This document shows positions 7,338 to 15,107 of a DNA stretch of 22,661 bases, one piece after another. The position numbers were made by a program, and so were the translations under genes. The first letter of the stretch is position 1. Each line of letters begins with the position of its first letter. Source of the stretch: GCA-2718845 sp913041905 (GTDB lineage: Bacteria; Pseudomonadota; Gammaproteobacteria; GCA-002705445; GCA-002716945); assembly GCA_913041905.1 (NCBI GenBank), contig CAJWJQ010000017.1:1-22661 (forward strand). Direction: 5' to 3'. The notes under the pieces are model-generated. The model made no database searches. It saw nothing but the letters and a program-made list of their open reading frames with translations, and was not told the DNA's origin.

Positions 7338-8345
7338 ATGACAAAAAATGTTATTTTTTCTGGGGTTCAACCGTCTGGTGAAATTCATTTAGGAAATTAC
7401 TTAGGAGCAATTACTCAATTTGTCAATTATCAGTCGGATTACAAAAGCATATTCTCCATTGTAGATTTGCACGCAATAACAGTATGGCAAAACCCAAAAC
7501 ATTTAATTAGTCAGACACATGAAGTATTAGCAATATTTCTTGCTTCTGGCCTGGATTGTGAAAAGAATATAATTTTTAATCAATCTCAGGTTCCTGAGCA
7601 CACGCAGTTATCATGGGTTTTAGGTTGTACTGCTAAAATAGGTTGGCTTAATAGGATGACTCAGTTTAAGGATAAAGCTGGAAAAAACAGGGAAAATGCC
7701 TCTGTTGGATTATACACATACCCAATATTAATGGCGGCAGATATTTTGCTATATGGAGCAACACATGTTCCTGTAGGTGATGATCAAAAACAGCATTTAG
7801 AGTTATCAAGAGATATTGCACATAAATTTAACTCTGACTATGGGGTAGATTTCTTTAAACTACCTAATCCATTAATAAATAAATCATCAACAAGAATAAT
7901 GAGCCTAAGAGATGGATCAAAAAAAATGAGCAAATCAGATCCATCTGAGTATTCAAGAATTTTAATGACTGACTCAAATGATCAAATTAAACAAAAAATT
8001 AAAAAAGCTAAGACAGATTCTTTAAAAATGCCAAATTCTAATAAAGAGGCTGAATCTAGATTAGAAGTTAATAATTTAATTAATATTTATTGTGCTTGTT
8101 CTTTAGTTGATAAAGAAAAGGTAATAGAAAAATATTCAGCAAAGGAAATATCATTATTTAAAAATGATTTAACCGACATTATTATATCAACCACAGACCC
8201 TATTTCAAAAAAAACAAAAGAATTTTTGTCTGACAAGAAATATTTAAATGAAGTATTGTCGGCAGGGGCCATAAGAGCAAGACAAATATCACAGAAAACC
8301 ATTTCCGATCTTTATGCTATAATTGGAATGATAGATAAGTCATGA
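7338..8345 (+). CDS. trpS: Tryptophanyl-tRNA synthetase
   Basis: This class I synthetase charges tRNA-Trp with tryptophan. The 335 residues match the bacterial length of about 330-340. The N-terminal signature PSGEIHLGNY (residues 12-21, the HIGH-type motif) and KMSKS at 196-200 are both intact. The segments LGCTAKIGWLNRMTQFKDKA and PILMAADILLYGATHVPVGDDQ are characteristic of bacterial TrpRS. The gene is divergent from the bolA-family gene and leads an operon: its TGA stop overlaps the scpA ATG. The trpS-scpA-scpB order is common in gammaproteobacteria. Confidence 0.97.
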   Translation: MTKNVIFSGVQPSGEIHLGNYLGAITQFVNYQSDYKSIFSIVDLHAITVWQNPKHLISQTHEVLAIFLASGLDCEKNIIFNQSQVPEHTQLSWVLGCTAKIGWLNRMTQFKDKAGKNRENASVGLYTYPILMAADILLYGATHVPVGDDQKQHLELSRDIAHKFNSDYGVDFFKLPNPLINKSSTRIMSLRDGSKKMSKSDPSEYSRILMTDSNDQIKQKIKKAKTDSLKMPNSNKEAESRLEVNNLINIYCACSLVDKEKVIEKYSAKEISLFKNDLTDIIISTTDPISKKTKEFLSDKKYLNEVLSAGAIRARQISQKTISDLYAIIGMIDKS

Positions 8346-9130
8346 TTCAAACAAATTCAGACCAACTTGAAGTAAAGATAAATGGATCAGTCATTACAGA
8401 TATTCCTGATGACTTGTTTATACCGCCAGACGCCTTAAGAGTTATACTTGAAAAATTTGAAGGACCATTAGATTTGCTTCTATATTTAATAAAAAAACAA
8501 AATATTGATATTGTAGATATTCCTATTCTCCCAATTACAAATCAATATGTTGAATATATTAATATGATGCAAGAATTAGAGTTTGAATTAGCGTCTGATT
8601 ATTTAGTTATGGCAGCAACATTAGCTGAAATAAAATCTAGAATGTTAGTGCCAAATGAAATTGAGGACGAAGAAGAAGATGACCCAAGAGCTAATTTAAT
8701 AAAAAGGTTATTAGAGTATCAAAAATATAAAGATTTATCTGTAAAAATTGATGAGGTGCCGCGCTTAAATAGAGATACATTTGTAATATCAGGAATTTTG
8801 GCTAATTTTAAAAGGAAAGAAACAATGCCAACAATTAAAATGTCTCAACTCCAAGAGGCATTTCACGAAGTTTTAAAAAGAGCCGAAATAAATGCATCTC
8901 ATAATATTCAGACTGAAACATTATCTGTAAGAGAAAGAATGTCAAAAATTTTAGACGAAATTAATAAACAAGAGACTATTAGTTTTATTGATTGTTTTGA
9001 TTTTAATGAAGGAAAAATGGGGGCAATAGTAACTTTTTTAGCAATTTTAGAAATGGTTAAGGAAAATTTAATTGACATCATACAGAATGAAGATTTTTCG
9101 ATGATATATCTGCAAACAAGAACAATATGA
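8342..9130 (+). CDS. scpA: Segregation and condensation protein A
   Basis: ScpA is the kleisin of the bacterial SMC-ScpAB condensin and bridges the SMC heads with ScpB. The 262 residues begin with a short tail and then FEGPLDLLLYLIKKQNIDI at about 38-56, the family hallmark. ASDYLVMAATLAEIKSRML follows, then an acidic stretch (EIEDEEEDD) leading into the variable middle. A C-terminal winged-helix part (roughly 185-262) contains TISFIDCF and GAIVTFLAILEMVKENLI. The start ATG lies in the trpS stop (ATGA overlap), and scpB overlaps its stop in the same way, so the three genes are translationally coupled. No smc gene is in the window. Confidence 0.95.
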   Translation: MIQTNSDQLEVKINGSVITDIPDDLFIPPDALRVILEKFEGPLDLLLYLIKKQNIDIVDIPILPITNQYVEYINMMQELEFELASDYLVMAATLAEIKSRMLVPNEIEDEEEDDPRANLIKRLLEYQKYKDLSVKIDEVPRLNRDTFVISGILANFKRKETMPTIKMSQLQEAFHEVLKRAEINASHNIQTETLSVRERMSKILDEINKQETISFIDCFDFNEGKMGAIVTFLAILEMVKENLIDIIQNEDFSMIYLQTRTI

Positions 9131-9654
9131 AAAATGTAGAAAACTTAGAGTTAATTATTGAAAGCGCGCTAATGGCTTCTAACGAGCCCTTATCATTACA
9201 GGATATTGCGAACTTATTTGATACAAATAAACCTTCAAAAAATCAAATTAAAAAAGTGATTGATGACCTAAACAAATCATTTGTGAAACGTTCTTTTGAA
9301 ATTATACAAGTTGCCACAGGTTATAGGATACAAGTGAAAACAGGTTATGATGAATGGTTATCTAAGATCAATAAACAATCATCTACAAGATACTCAAAGG
9401 CTTTTTTAGAAACCTTGGTTATTATTGCCTATAAGCAGCCCGTTACTAGAGGTGATATTGAAGAGATAAGAGGCGTTGCGGTTAACCCTCAAATAATACG
9501 TAACTTGATAGAATTTGAATGGGTAAAAGTTGTTGGCCATAAAGAAACGCCTGGCAAACCAGAATTATTAGCAACAACAAAAAAGTTCTTGGATTATTTT
9601 AATATGAAATCATTATCCGAATTACCTCCACCAGAAGAAATAGAAGCAATATAA
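9127..9654 (+). CDS. scpB: Segregation and condensation protein B
   Basis: ScpB pairs with ScpA and SMC in chromosome condensation. The 175-residue protein has two winged-helix parts. The N-terminal one contains ALMASNEPLSLQDIA. The C-terminal one has KAFLETLVIIAYKQPVTRGD followed by EEIRGV, the best-conserved ScpB block, and later KPELLATTKKFLDYF. It begins at an ATGA overlap with scpA. Only 5 bases separate it from the convergent moaB gene. In related genomes rluB usually follows scpB directly, whereas here moaB on the minus strand is placed between them. Confidence 0.95.
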   Translation: MKNVENLELIIESALMASNEPLSLQDIANLFDTNKPSKNQIKKVIDDLNKSFVKRSFEIIQVATGYRIQVKTGYDEWLSKINKQSSTRYSKAFLETLVIIAYKQPVTRGDIEEIRGVAVNPQIIRNLIEFEWVKVVGHKETPGKPELLATTKKFLDYFNMKSLSELPPPEEIEAI

Positions 9655-9659
9655 ATTTA

Positions 9660-10157
9660 TTATTTTAGTCTAGGAATTAGCATTACTAGATTACATGGCT
9701 TTGTAGCACTGTTTAATTGGTGTTGAATGATTTTTTCCCATGCTGTTTTACAAGCATCCACAGAACCAGGTAATACAAATATAAATGTAGAGTTAGCTAC
9801 ACCCGCCAACGCTCTAGATTGTAGGCTAGAGGTTTTAATCTTATCGTAAGAAATAGATCTAAAAATCTCACCAAATCCATCAATTTCTTTATCTAATAAT
9901 ACCTTTACTGCTTCTGGAGTACCATCTGACCCAGTAATTCCAGTTCCTCCGCTTGTGATAACAACATCAATTTTTTTATTAATAATATAATCAGAGACTT
10001 TAAATCTAATTATATATATATTATCTGGAATAATTTCTTTCACAAAAACATGATGACCCTCTTTTTCAATTAAATTTTTTAATAATTTACCTGATTTATC
10101 GGTGCTTGCTGTTCTTGTGTCTGATATTATTAATAATGCTATGTTTAATTTTTTCAT
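9660..10157 (-). CDS. moaB: MoaB-type molybdopterin adenylyltransferase-like protein
   Basis: MoaB/MogA proteins bind molybdopterin and activate it by adenylylation before molybdate insertion. The 165 residues match the MoaB length. Conserved features are ISDTR near residue 11, SGGTGIT at 69-75, D78 with TPEA at 80-83, and GFGEIFR at 94-100. The PGS loop near the C-terminus comes before a helix carrying the Ala-Trp pair. The gene stands alone on the minus strand between scpB and rluB, and no other molybdenum cofactor gene is in the window. Its role therefore rests on family membership. MoaB is preferred over MogA because of its compact length and the motif wording. Confidence 0.85.
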   Translation of the reverse strand: MKKLNIALLIISDTRTASTDKSGKLLKNLIEKEGHHVFVKEIIPDNIYIIRFKVSDYIINKKIDVVITSGGTGITGSDGTPEAVKVLLDKEIDGFGEIFRSISYDKIKTSSLQSRALAGVANSTFIFVLPGSVDACKTAWEKIIQHQLNSATKPCNLVMLIPRLK

Positions 10158-10204
10158 CTTAAAAATATTTTATCACAAAAATAAACACTAAAATAACAAC
10201 TTAT

Positions 10205-10912
10205 ATGCACAGAATACAAAAAATTTTATCTATTATGGGAGTATTCTCAAGGAGAGAATGTGAAAAATTGTTATTAAGAAATAAAATAAAAATTAATAAT
10301 AAAAATGCAGCCATAGGATCTAAGGTAGATATTAATGATGTTATTACTGTAAATAATAAAAAATATATTGTTACTGAAGATCTATTTAAATTAGAAATAA
10401 AAGCGATAGCATATCATAAAAGATGTGGAGAAATAGTTAGCAAAAAAGATAGGAAAACAAAAAATACTGTATTTGAACAACTCCCATACACAATTAATAA
10501 ATGGATTAATATAGGAAGATTAGATGTAAATACTTCTGGTTTATTATTATTTACAAATAATGGTGATTTAGCACACAAATTAATGCACCCGTCTTCTAAT
10601 ATAGAGAGAATTTATAAGGTTAAAATAAAAGGCAATTTTAATAGAGAGAAAATGATTCTTTGTGAGAAGGGAATAGATATTGGAAATAATGAAACAGGGT
10701 GTTTTACTAAAATTAATAAAGATGAAGATAACAACTACTTACTGACATTAACTACTGGAAAAAATAGAGAAATTAGAAGGGTGTTAGAAAAAGTAAACTG
10801 TAATGTGGAAAAATTAAAAAGAATCTCCTATGGCCCTATTAATTTAGAAGGCATTAAAGAAGGACAATGTAAAATATTAAATAATTCAGAAATTAAGTTA
10901 CTTCTTAATTAA
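10205..10912 (+). CDS. rluB: Ribosomal large-subunit pseudouridine synthase, RluB/RsuA family
   Basis: Enzymes of this family convert a specific rRNA uridine to pseudouridine; RluB acts on 23S rRNA. The 235 residues have an N-terminal S4 RNA-binding domain (about 1-55, opening RIQKILSIMGVFSRRECE). The catalytic domain carries GRLDVNTSGLLL at 104-115 with catalytic D107, and KNREIRRVLEK near 185-195. It lacks the long basic C-terminal tail of E. coli RluB. RluB is favoured over RluE, RluF or RsuA because of the scpB neighbourhood and the HPSSNIERIYKVK segment, but the exact target base cannot be proved. The 3' end overlaps the convergent Smr gene by 15 bases, and no clear ribosome site precedes the start. 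Confidence 0.87.
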   Translation: MHRIQKILSIMGVFSRRECEKLLLRNKIKINNKNAAIGSKVDINDVITVNNKKYIVTEDLFKLEIKAIAYHKRCGEIVSKKDRKTKNTVFEQLPYTINKWINIGRLDVNTSGLLLFTNNGDLAHKLMHPSSNIERIYKVKIKGNFNREKMILCEKGIDIGNNETGCFTKINKDEDNNYLLTLTTGKNREIRRVLEKVNCNVEKLKRISYGPINLEGIKEGQCKILNNSEIKLLLN

Positions 10913-11404
10913 TACGTATGTTGCGCCATCTCCACCGTCATTATTTTGTGCTGGAGTAAAAGCTAAGACTATAGAATTATTTAATAAAAATTTCCTAACC
11001 AAATTACGCATTGGTGATACCTCTTTGTTATTTCTCAATCCTTTACCATGTATTATTTTGAGATACTGATATTTATGGTAATTATTCTTAAAGAAATTGT
11101 TTAATGCTTTTAGACCATCAATTGTTGAAGACTGTGTATGCAAATCGATTATTGAATGGGGAAGTGATTTATCTTTGAGTTTTTTTAACTCATTAAATTT
11201 TTTATTTTGTAGGCCATTTATTTTATATACAGCTTTTTGATTTTTTTCATTTAAATTTTCTAAACTAATTTTTACATCTTCAAATATATCATTTTGAGCA
11301 TCTATATCGACATTCAACCCATGTTTTTCTTGCTCTATCTTTGTTATGTCAAATTCAGATTCTTGCAGTAATCTCTCAAATTCTGTTAATTTTTTATCTA
11401 TCAT
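10898..11404 (-). CDS. Smr-domain protein (SmrA/YdaL-like)
   Basis: The 168-residue protein ends in an Smr domain, the small MutS-related fold found in MutS2 and in stand-alone nicking nucleases. From about residue 84 it shows IIDLHTQ (the DLH motif at 87-89), LKIIHGKG with HGKG at 119-122, and the final DGGDGATYVLIKK. The N-terminal 80 residues are charged and likely helical or coiled, as in the short YdaL/SmrA proteins of gammaproteobacteria. Nuclease activity is known for some family members and is inferred here. It is a single minus-strand gene, divergent from surE (65 bases apart), and its C-terminal codons overlap the end of rluB by 15 bases. Confidence 0.88.
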   Translation of the reverse strand: MIDKKLTEFERLLQESEFDITKIEQEKHGLNVDIDAQNDIFEDVKISLENLNEKNQKAVYKINGLQNKKFNELKKLKDKSLPHSIIDLHTQSSTIDGLKALNNFFKNNYHKYQYLKIIHGKGLRNNKEVSPMRNLVRKFLLNNSIVLAFTPAQNNDGGDGATYVLIKK

Positions 11405-11435
11405 TATGTTTAATATTATTTATTTATTTTTCCAG

Positions 11436-11441
11436 TATAAT
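11436..11441 (+). promoter_or_regulatory. Candidate -10 element for surE
   Basis: A perfect TATAAT sits 28 bases before the surE ATG in the divergent Smr/surE spacer, leaving room for a leader of about 20 bases with the AGAGGA ribosome site at 11458-11463. The expected -35 position has only a weak match (ATATTA), so the call rests on the -10 box and its location. Confidence 0.4.
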
Positions 11442-11469
11442 GTAATTTATTACTTTTAGAGGATTTTTA

Positions 11470-12201
11470 ATGAATATTTTGCTATCAAATGATGATGGTT
11501 ATAATGCTAAAGGAATTAAAATATTAGAAAAAATATTAATGAAATATGGGTCTGTTACAATAGCTGCGCCTTATAAAAATGTAAGCGCATGCAGCAGTTC
11601 TTTAACAGTGCACAGTAAAATAGAAATAAAAAAAATTAATAAAAAGTGTTATGCCATCAAAGGAACTATCGCTGATTCTATCCACATATTAACTCGAGGC
11701 ATACTTAAGAAAAAACCTGATATTGTTATTTCGGGCATTAATTTCGGTAGCAATATGGGAGATGATGTTATATATTCTGGAACAGTTGCGGGAGCTATAG
11801 AAGGGAGGCTATATAAACATTCTCCAATTGCAATTTCTATAGCAAACAGGAAACCACTCTACATTAATGATTTGGAGGATAAATTAGAATTATTTTTACC
11901 AATGATACTTAAAGAAACAGTTAAATTAAAAACTATTTTTAATATAAATATACCGGACGTGCCATTCAGTAAAATAAAGGGAGTTAAAGTTACAAAACTT
12001 GGAAGACGCAATATTTCTAAAAGAGCAAAAATAGATAATATTAATCATAAAATTTATGCAACTATTGGCGCTGTAGGTAATCCAATCCCTTCTAATTCAT
12101 TTACTGACTTTAATGCTGTGGAACATAATTATATCTCTATAACGCCATTGAATACAGACATGAGTGATTACGAAATAATATCAAAATTAAAGAAAGTATG
12201 A
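11470..12201 (+). CDS. surE: 5'/3'-nucleotidase SurE
   Basis: SurE is a metal-dependent phosphatase that hydrolyses nucleoside 5'- and 3'-monophosphates and is tied to stationary-phase survival. The 243 residues have the family length. The N-terminus MNILLSNDDG carries the metal-binding D8 D9. The Ser-rich loop ACSSSLTVHS and the segment ISGINFGSNMGDDVIYSGTV complete the metal and active site. A good ribosome site (AGAGGA, 6-base spacer) precedes the ATG. It leads a three-gene set with pcm (ATGA overlap) and yqaA, the usual gammaproteobacterial neighbourhood. Confidence 0.95.
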   Translation: MNILLSNDDGYNAKGIKILEKILMKYGSVTIAAPYKNVSACSSSLTVHSKIEIKKINKKCYAIKGTIADSIHILTRGILKKKPDIVISGINFGSNMGDDVIYSGTVAGAIEGRLYKHSPIAISIANRKPLYINDLEDKLELFLPMILKETVKLKTIFNINIPDVPFSKIKGVKVTKLGRRNISKRAKIDNINHKIYATIGAVGNPIPSNSFTDFNAVEHNYISITPLNTDMSDYEIISKLKKV

Positions 12202-12839
12202 ATAATATACCAACTCAAATAAGAAATAAATTTATAGATAAACTAAAACAACAAGGAATAAGCAACACATCCGTATTAAGTGCTATGGGGTTGATACCAA
12301 GACATATCTTTGTAGAGGAAGCCTTAAAAAATAGAGCATATGATGATGATGCTTTGCCTATTGGTTTTAATCAGACGATTTCATCACCATATATTGTAGG
12401 GAAAATGACCCAACTTATTATTGAGTCAGACAATATGGAAAAAGTTTTAGAAATTGGCACGGGTTGTGGTTACCAAACAGCTATTCTTGCATCATTATTT
12501 AAGCAAGTTATTACTATAGAGCGTATAAAACCTTTATATGAGAAATCAAAACTACTTTTAAAAAATATTGGTTTTAAAAATATAAAAAATATATACGGAG
12601 ATGGATACGAAGGATTTACACATAGAGCACCATTTGATGCCATAATTATGACTGCTGCACCTAAAGAAATACCTGAAAAACTAGTGAAGCAATTAAAGCC
12701 GAACGGAAGGATGATTCTCCCTTTGGATGAAAATGGATCACAAAAACTCTTTCGGATTAAAAATACCAAAAATGGTATTCTAAAAAAAGAAGTTGATGAT
12801 GTATTATTTGTTCCAATGTTAAAAGGTACAGTAAGGTAA
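12198..12839 (+). CDS. pcm: Protein-L-isoaspartate O-methyltransferase
   Basis: PCMT uses S-adenosylmethionine to methylate abnormal L-isoaspartyl residues so that aged proteins can be repaired. The 213 residues match the bacterial length. The active-site segment ALPIGFNQTISSPYIVGKM lies at about 52-70, and the SAM-binding glycine loop LEIGTGCGYQTA at 84-95. DAIIMTAAPKEIP and the C-terminal VLFVPMLKGTVR are both family hallmarks. The start overlaps the surE stop by 4 bases, and the stop TAA shares its last base with the ATG of yqaA. The close coupling with surE is conserved widely and suggests joint use in slow growth or stress. Confidence 0.96.
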   Translation: MNNIPTQIRNKFIDKLKQQGISNTSVLSAMGLIPRHIFVEEALKNRAYDDDALPIGFNQTISSPYIVGKMTQLIIESDNMEKVLEIGTGCGYQTAILASLFKQVITIERIKPLYEKSKLLLKNIGFKNIKNIYGDGYEGFTHRAPFDAIIMTAAPKEIPEKLVKQLKPNGRMILPLDENGSQKLFRIKNTKNGILKKEVDDVLFVPMLKGTVR

Positions 12840-13393
12840 TGTATAAAGAATTTGTTCATAAAATAATAACATTTCAATCTAAATCATTATTAGGTTTTAT
12901 TAGTTTTATAGAATCTATTTTTTTTCCAATACCAACGGATGTTTTATTAATACCAATGGCAATATCAAAGCCAAACAATTGGTATAATTTAGCAATGATA
13001 GCCACCTCTATGTCTGTGTTGGGAGGCATTGTTGGTTATTTTTTAGGTTATTTTTTATTTAATGAAATTAATCCGTATATATTAAATTATGGTTACGAAG
13101 CAGAATTTTTAGAGGCACAGTCATTATTTATAGAATACGGTATAATTATTTTGTTTATTTCTAGTTTTACACCTTTACCTTATAAAATTTTTGTTATTGC
13201 ATCAGGATTCCTTTCTGTAAATTTATTTTTATTTATAATAATTTCATTCATTGGAAGAGGAATGAGATTCTTTTTAGTTTCTTTTATATCAAAGAAATAT
13301 GGGCATGAAATAGTACACTTTATCAACCATTATTTTCTTTATATATCTGCTTTTATTATTTTAATTTTTGTAATTTATAAGCTATATAATTAA
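12839..13393 (+). CDS. yqaA: YqaA/DedA-family (VTT domain) membrane protein
   Basis: The 184-residue protein is strongly hydrophobic and fits the YqaA branch of the SNARE-associated Golgi protein (DedA/VTT) superfamily. Members are linked to lipid scrambling or undecaprenyl-phosphate handling and membrane homeostasis; the role of this branch is not settled. Visible marks are FIESIFFPIPTDVLLIPMA near residues 21-39, the G-rich GGIVGYFLGYF segment, and the FTPLPYKIFVIASGFL re-entrant-type segment at about 110-125. A terminal GRGMRFFLV and a last membrane helix follow. It overlaps pcm by one base. In many gammaproteobacteria nlpD and rpoS follow this block; here a convergent gene overlaps its last 12 bases instead. 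Confidence 0.87.
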   Translation: MYKEFVHKIITFQSKSLLGFISFIESIFFPIPTDVLLIPMAISKPNNWYNLAMIATSMSVLGGIVGYFLGYFLFNEINPYILNYGYEAEFLEAQSLFIEYGIIILFISSFTPLPYKIFVIASGFLSVNLFLFIIISFIGRGMRFFLVSFISKKYGHEIVHFINHYFLYISAFIILIFVIYKLYN

Positions 13394-13747
13394 ACCAGCA
13401 ATAACTTTACGACCCTCAGATAATAGTATGTTAAAAGTTTTACAAGCTGATTCTGTAATCATAAACTCTACACCTATCTTTTTTCTATGTATATGATCAA
13501 TAAAATTATTTGATGGTGTATACTGTTTTTGACCTGTGCCAATTATTATTATTTCTGGATTATATAATAGAATTAATTCAATATCTGTAATTTTAATTTT
13601 CTCAATATTTTTAATATTCCATTTATTAATTTTTTCTTCTGACAATATAATATTGTAAGCATATTTTTTATCACCTATAAACAGGGTGTTATTTTCATAA
13701 CTTTTTATGAATTTACTAGATTTATTTTGCTGATGCGTTAATTCCAT
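13382..13747 (-). CDS. Mth938-like (DUF498/Xcc1710-like) protein
   Basis: The 121-residue protein matches the small Mth938-like fold family: a segment with LLYNPEIIIIGTGQKQ followed by HRKKIGVEFMITESACKTFNILLSEGRKVIAGLI. The GTG loop and the terminal strand RKVIAGL are the family's best-kept parts. The function of bacterial members is unknown; eukaryotic relatives include a mitochondrial complex I assembly factor (NDUFAF3), so a link to respiratory assembly is possible but unproven here. It is a single minus-strand gene. Its last codons overlap yqaA by 12 bases, and it is divergent from hom with a very short spacer. I am confident of the family, not of any role. Confidence 0.8.
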   Translation of the reverse strand: MELTHQQNKSSKFIKSYENNTLFIGDKKYAYNIILSEEKINKWNIKNIEKIKITDIELILLYNPEIIIIGTGQKQYTPSNNFIDHIHRKKIGVEFMITESACKTFNILLSEGRKVIAGLII

Positions 13748-13808
13748 ATTAATAGGAATTATAGATTAAATAATGCTAATATATAATCTTTTATGTATTG
13801 GTATTGAT

Positions 13809-15107
13809 ATGATTAACATTGGCATATGCGGGCTTGGAACAGTTGGCCAGAGCTCTTTAGAACACATAGTTAAATTTAAGGACGAGATTAGATCAAATGT
13901 AAGCGCTAATTTTAGGATTTCGCATGTTGCTGATCTTGATATTGAATCTAAAAATCTTAACGGACTTGATGTAATTACCACTAATAATGCTATGGATTTA
14001 GCTAAAAATCCTGACATTTCAATTATTATTGAATTAATTGGTGGAACAACAGTTGCGTATGAAGTTGTATCCGAATCTATAAAAAATAAAAAACATGTAA
14101 TTACAGCAAATAAAGCATTAATTGCGGAACATGGAGATAAAATTTTTAAATTAGCGAAAGAAGCCAATATCTTTTTTGGTTTTGAGGCTTCTGTTGCCGG
14201 AGCTATACCCATTATCAAGGCTTTAACCCATAATATGTTAAATGAAAAGATATTTTCTATTTTTGGCATTATAAATGGGACATGCAATTATATACTTGAC
14301 CAAATGACTACAAAAAATTTAGATTTTAAAACAGCTCTTGCAGAAGCGCAATCATTGGGATATGCAGAAGCGGATCCATCGTTTGATATTGGAGGCAACG
14401 ATGCAGCTCATAAAATTTCAATTTTAGCCTCTTTAGTATATAAGATCCCATTGCCTTATAAAAAAACTTATATTGAAGGAATTGAAAGCATCTCTCCAAT
14501 GGACATCAAATATTCAGATGAGCTTGGTTATTCAATAAAACACATAGGTGTAACAAAAGAATATAACGATTTAGTTGAGTGTAGAGTACATCCAATGCTT
14601 GTGCCAAAGGATAATATTATGTCTCAAGTTCATAATGTGATGAACGCAGTTTTAGTAAGCGGTGAAAGATTTGGCTCTTCAATGTTTTATGGGCATGGAG
14701 CTGGAGGAGATGCAACAGCATCAGCAGTTATTGCTAATTTAGTTGAAGCAATTAATTTTAATCAAAATATTGACAGGACTAATTTAAAAATAAGTGAGTC
14801 AATAGGAACACAAAATAAAAAAATAAAAGAAATTAATGATATTGAAAATTCTTTTTATATTAGAATTCACGCTAAAGATGTAACAGGCGTTATGGCAGAG
14901 ATAACAAATATTCTTGCAAAAGAAAATATTAACATTGAAGCTGTCACTCAACATGAACCCAATGAATCTGGCTCATTAATTCCTATTGTAATGATAACTG
15001 ATTCAGTACTAGGCTCATCTATTAATAAAGCTATTAATAAAATTAAACGTTTAGACAATGTTAAAGGTGAAATTAATAGCATAAGAGTTCTAAAATTACA
15101 TGGGTAA
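13809..15107 (+). CDS. hom: Homoserine dehydrogenase (monofunctional)
   Basis: This enzyme reduces aspartate semialdehyde to homoserine, the branch point to threonine and methionine. I chose ATG 13809 (432 residues), since INIGICGLGTVG is then at the very N-terminus as in relatives. An in-frame ATG at 13773 would add 12 residues that look non-conserved. Neither start has a strong ribosome site. The NAD(P) loop GLGTVG is at residues 8-13. VITANKALIAEHG, the EASVAGAIPIIKAL segment and the GYAEADPSFDIGGNDAAHK block mark the catalytic domain. A C-terminal ACT domain (about 335-430, starting FYIRIHAKDVTGVMAEI) suggests threonine feedback (inference). No aspartokinase is fused. thrC overlaps its end by 8 bases. 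Confidence 0.93.
   Translation: MINIGICGLGTVGQSSLEHIVKFKDEIRSNVSANFRISHVADLDIESKNLNGLDVITTNNAMDLAKNPDISIIIELIGGTTVAYEVVSESIKNKKHVITANKALIAEHGDKIFKLAKEANIFFGFEASVAGAIPIIKALTHNMLNEKIFSIFGIINGTCNYILDQMTTKNLDFKTALAEAQSLGYAEADPSFDIGGNDAAHKISILASLVYKIPLPYKKTYIEGIESISPMDIKYSDELGYSIKHIGVTKEYNDLVECRVHPMLVPKDNIMSQVHNVMNAVLVSGERFGSSMFYGHGAGGDATASAVIANLVEAINFNQNIDRTNLKISESIGTQNKKIKEINDIENSFYIRIHAKDVTGVMAEITNILAKENINIEAVTQHEPNESGSLIPIVMITDSVLGSSINKAINKIKRLDNVKGEINSIRVLKLHG

Noticed and set aside
13773..13808. N-terminal extension of hom from ATG 13773
   Set aside because: The 12 extra residues precede the NAD-binding strand, which normally begins within a few residues of the start in monofunctional enzymes. 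It cannot be fully excluded because neither start has a strong ribosome site.
13766..14287. 173-codon minus-strand ORF over the 5' part of hom
   Set aside because: It is a shadow of hom with no recognisable domain.
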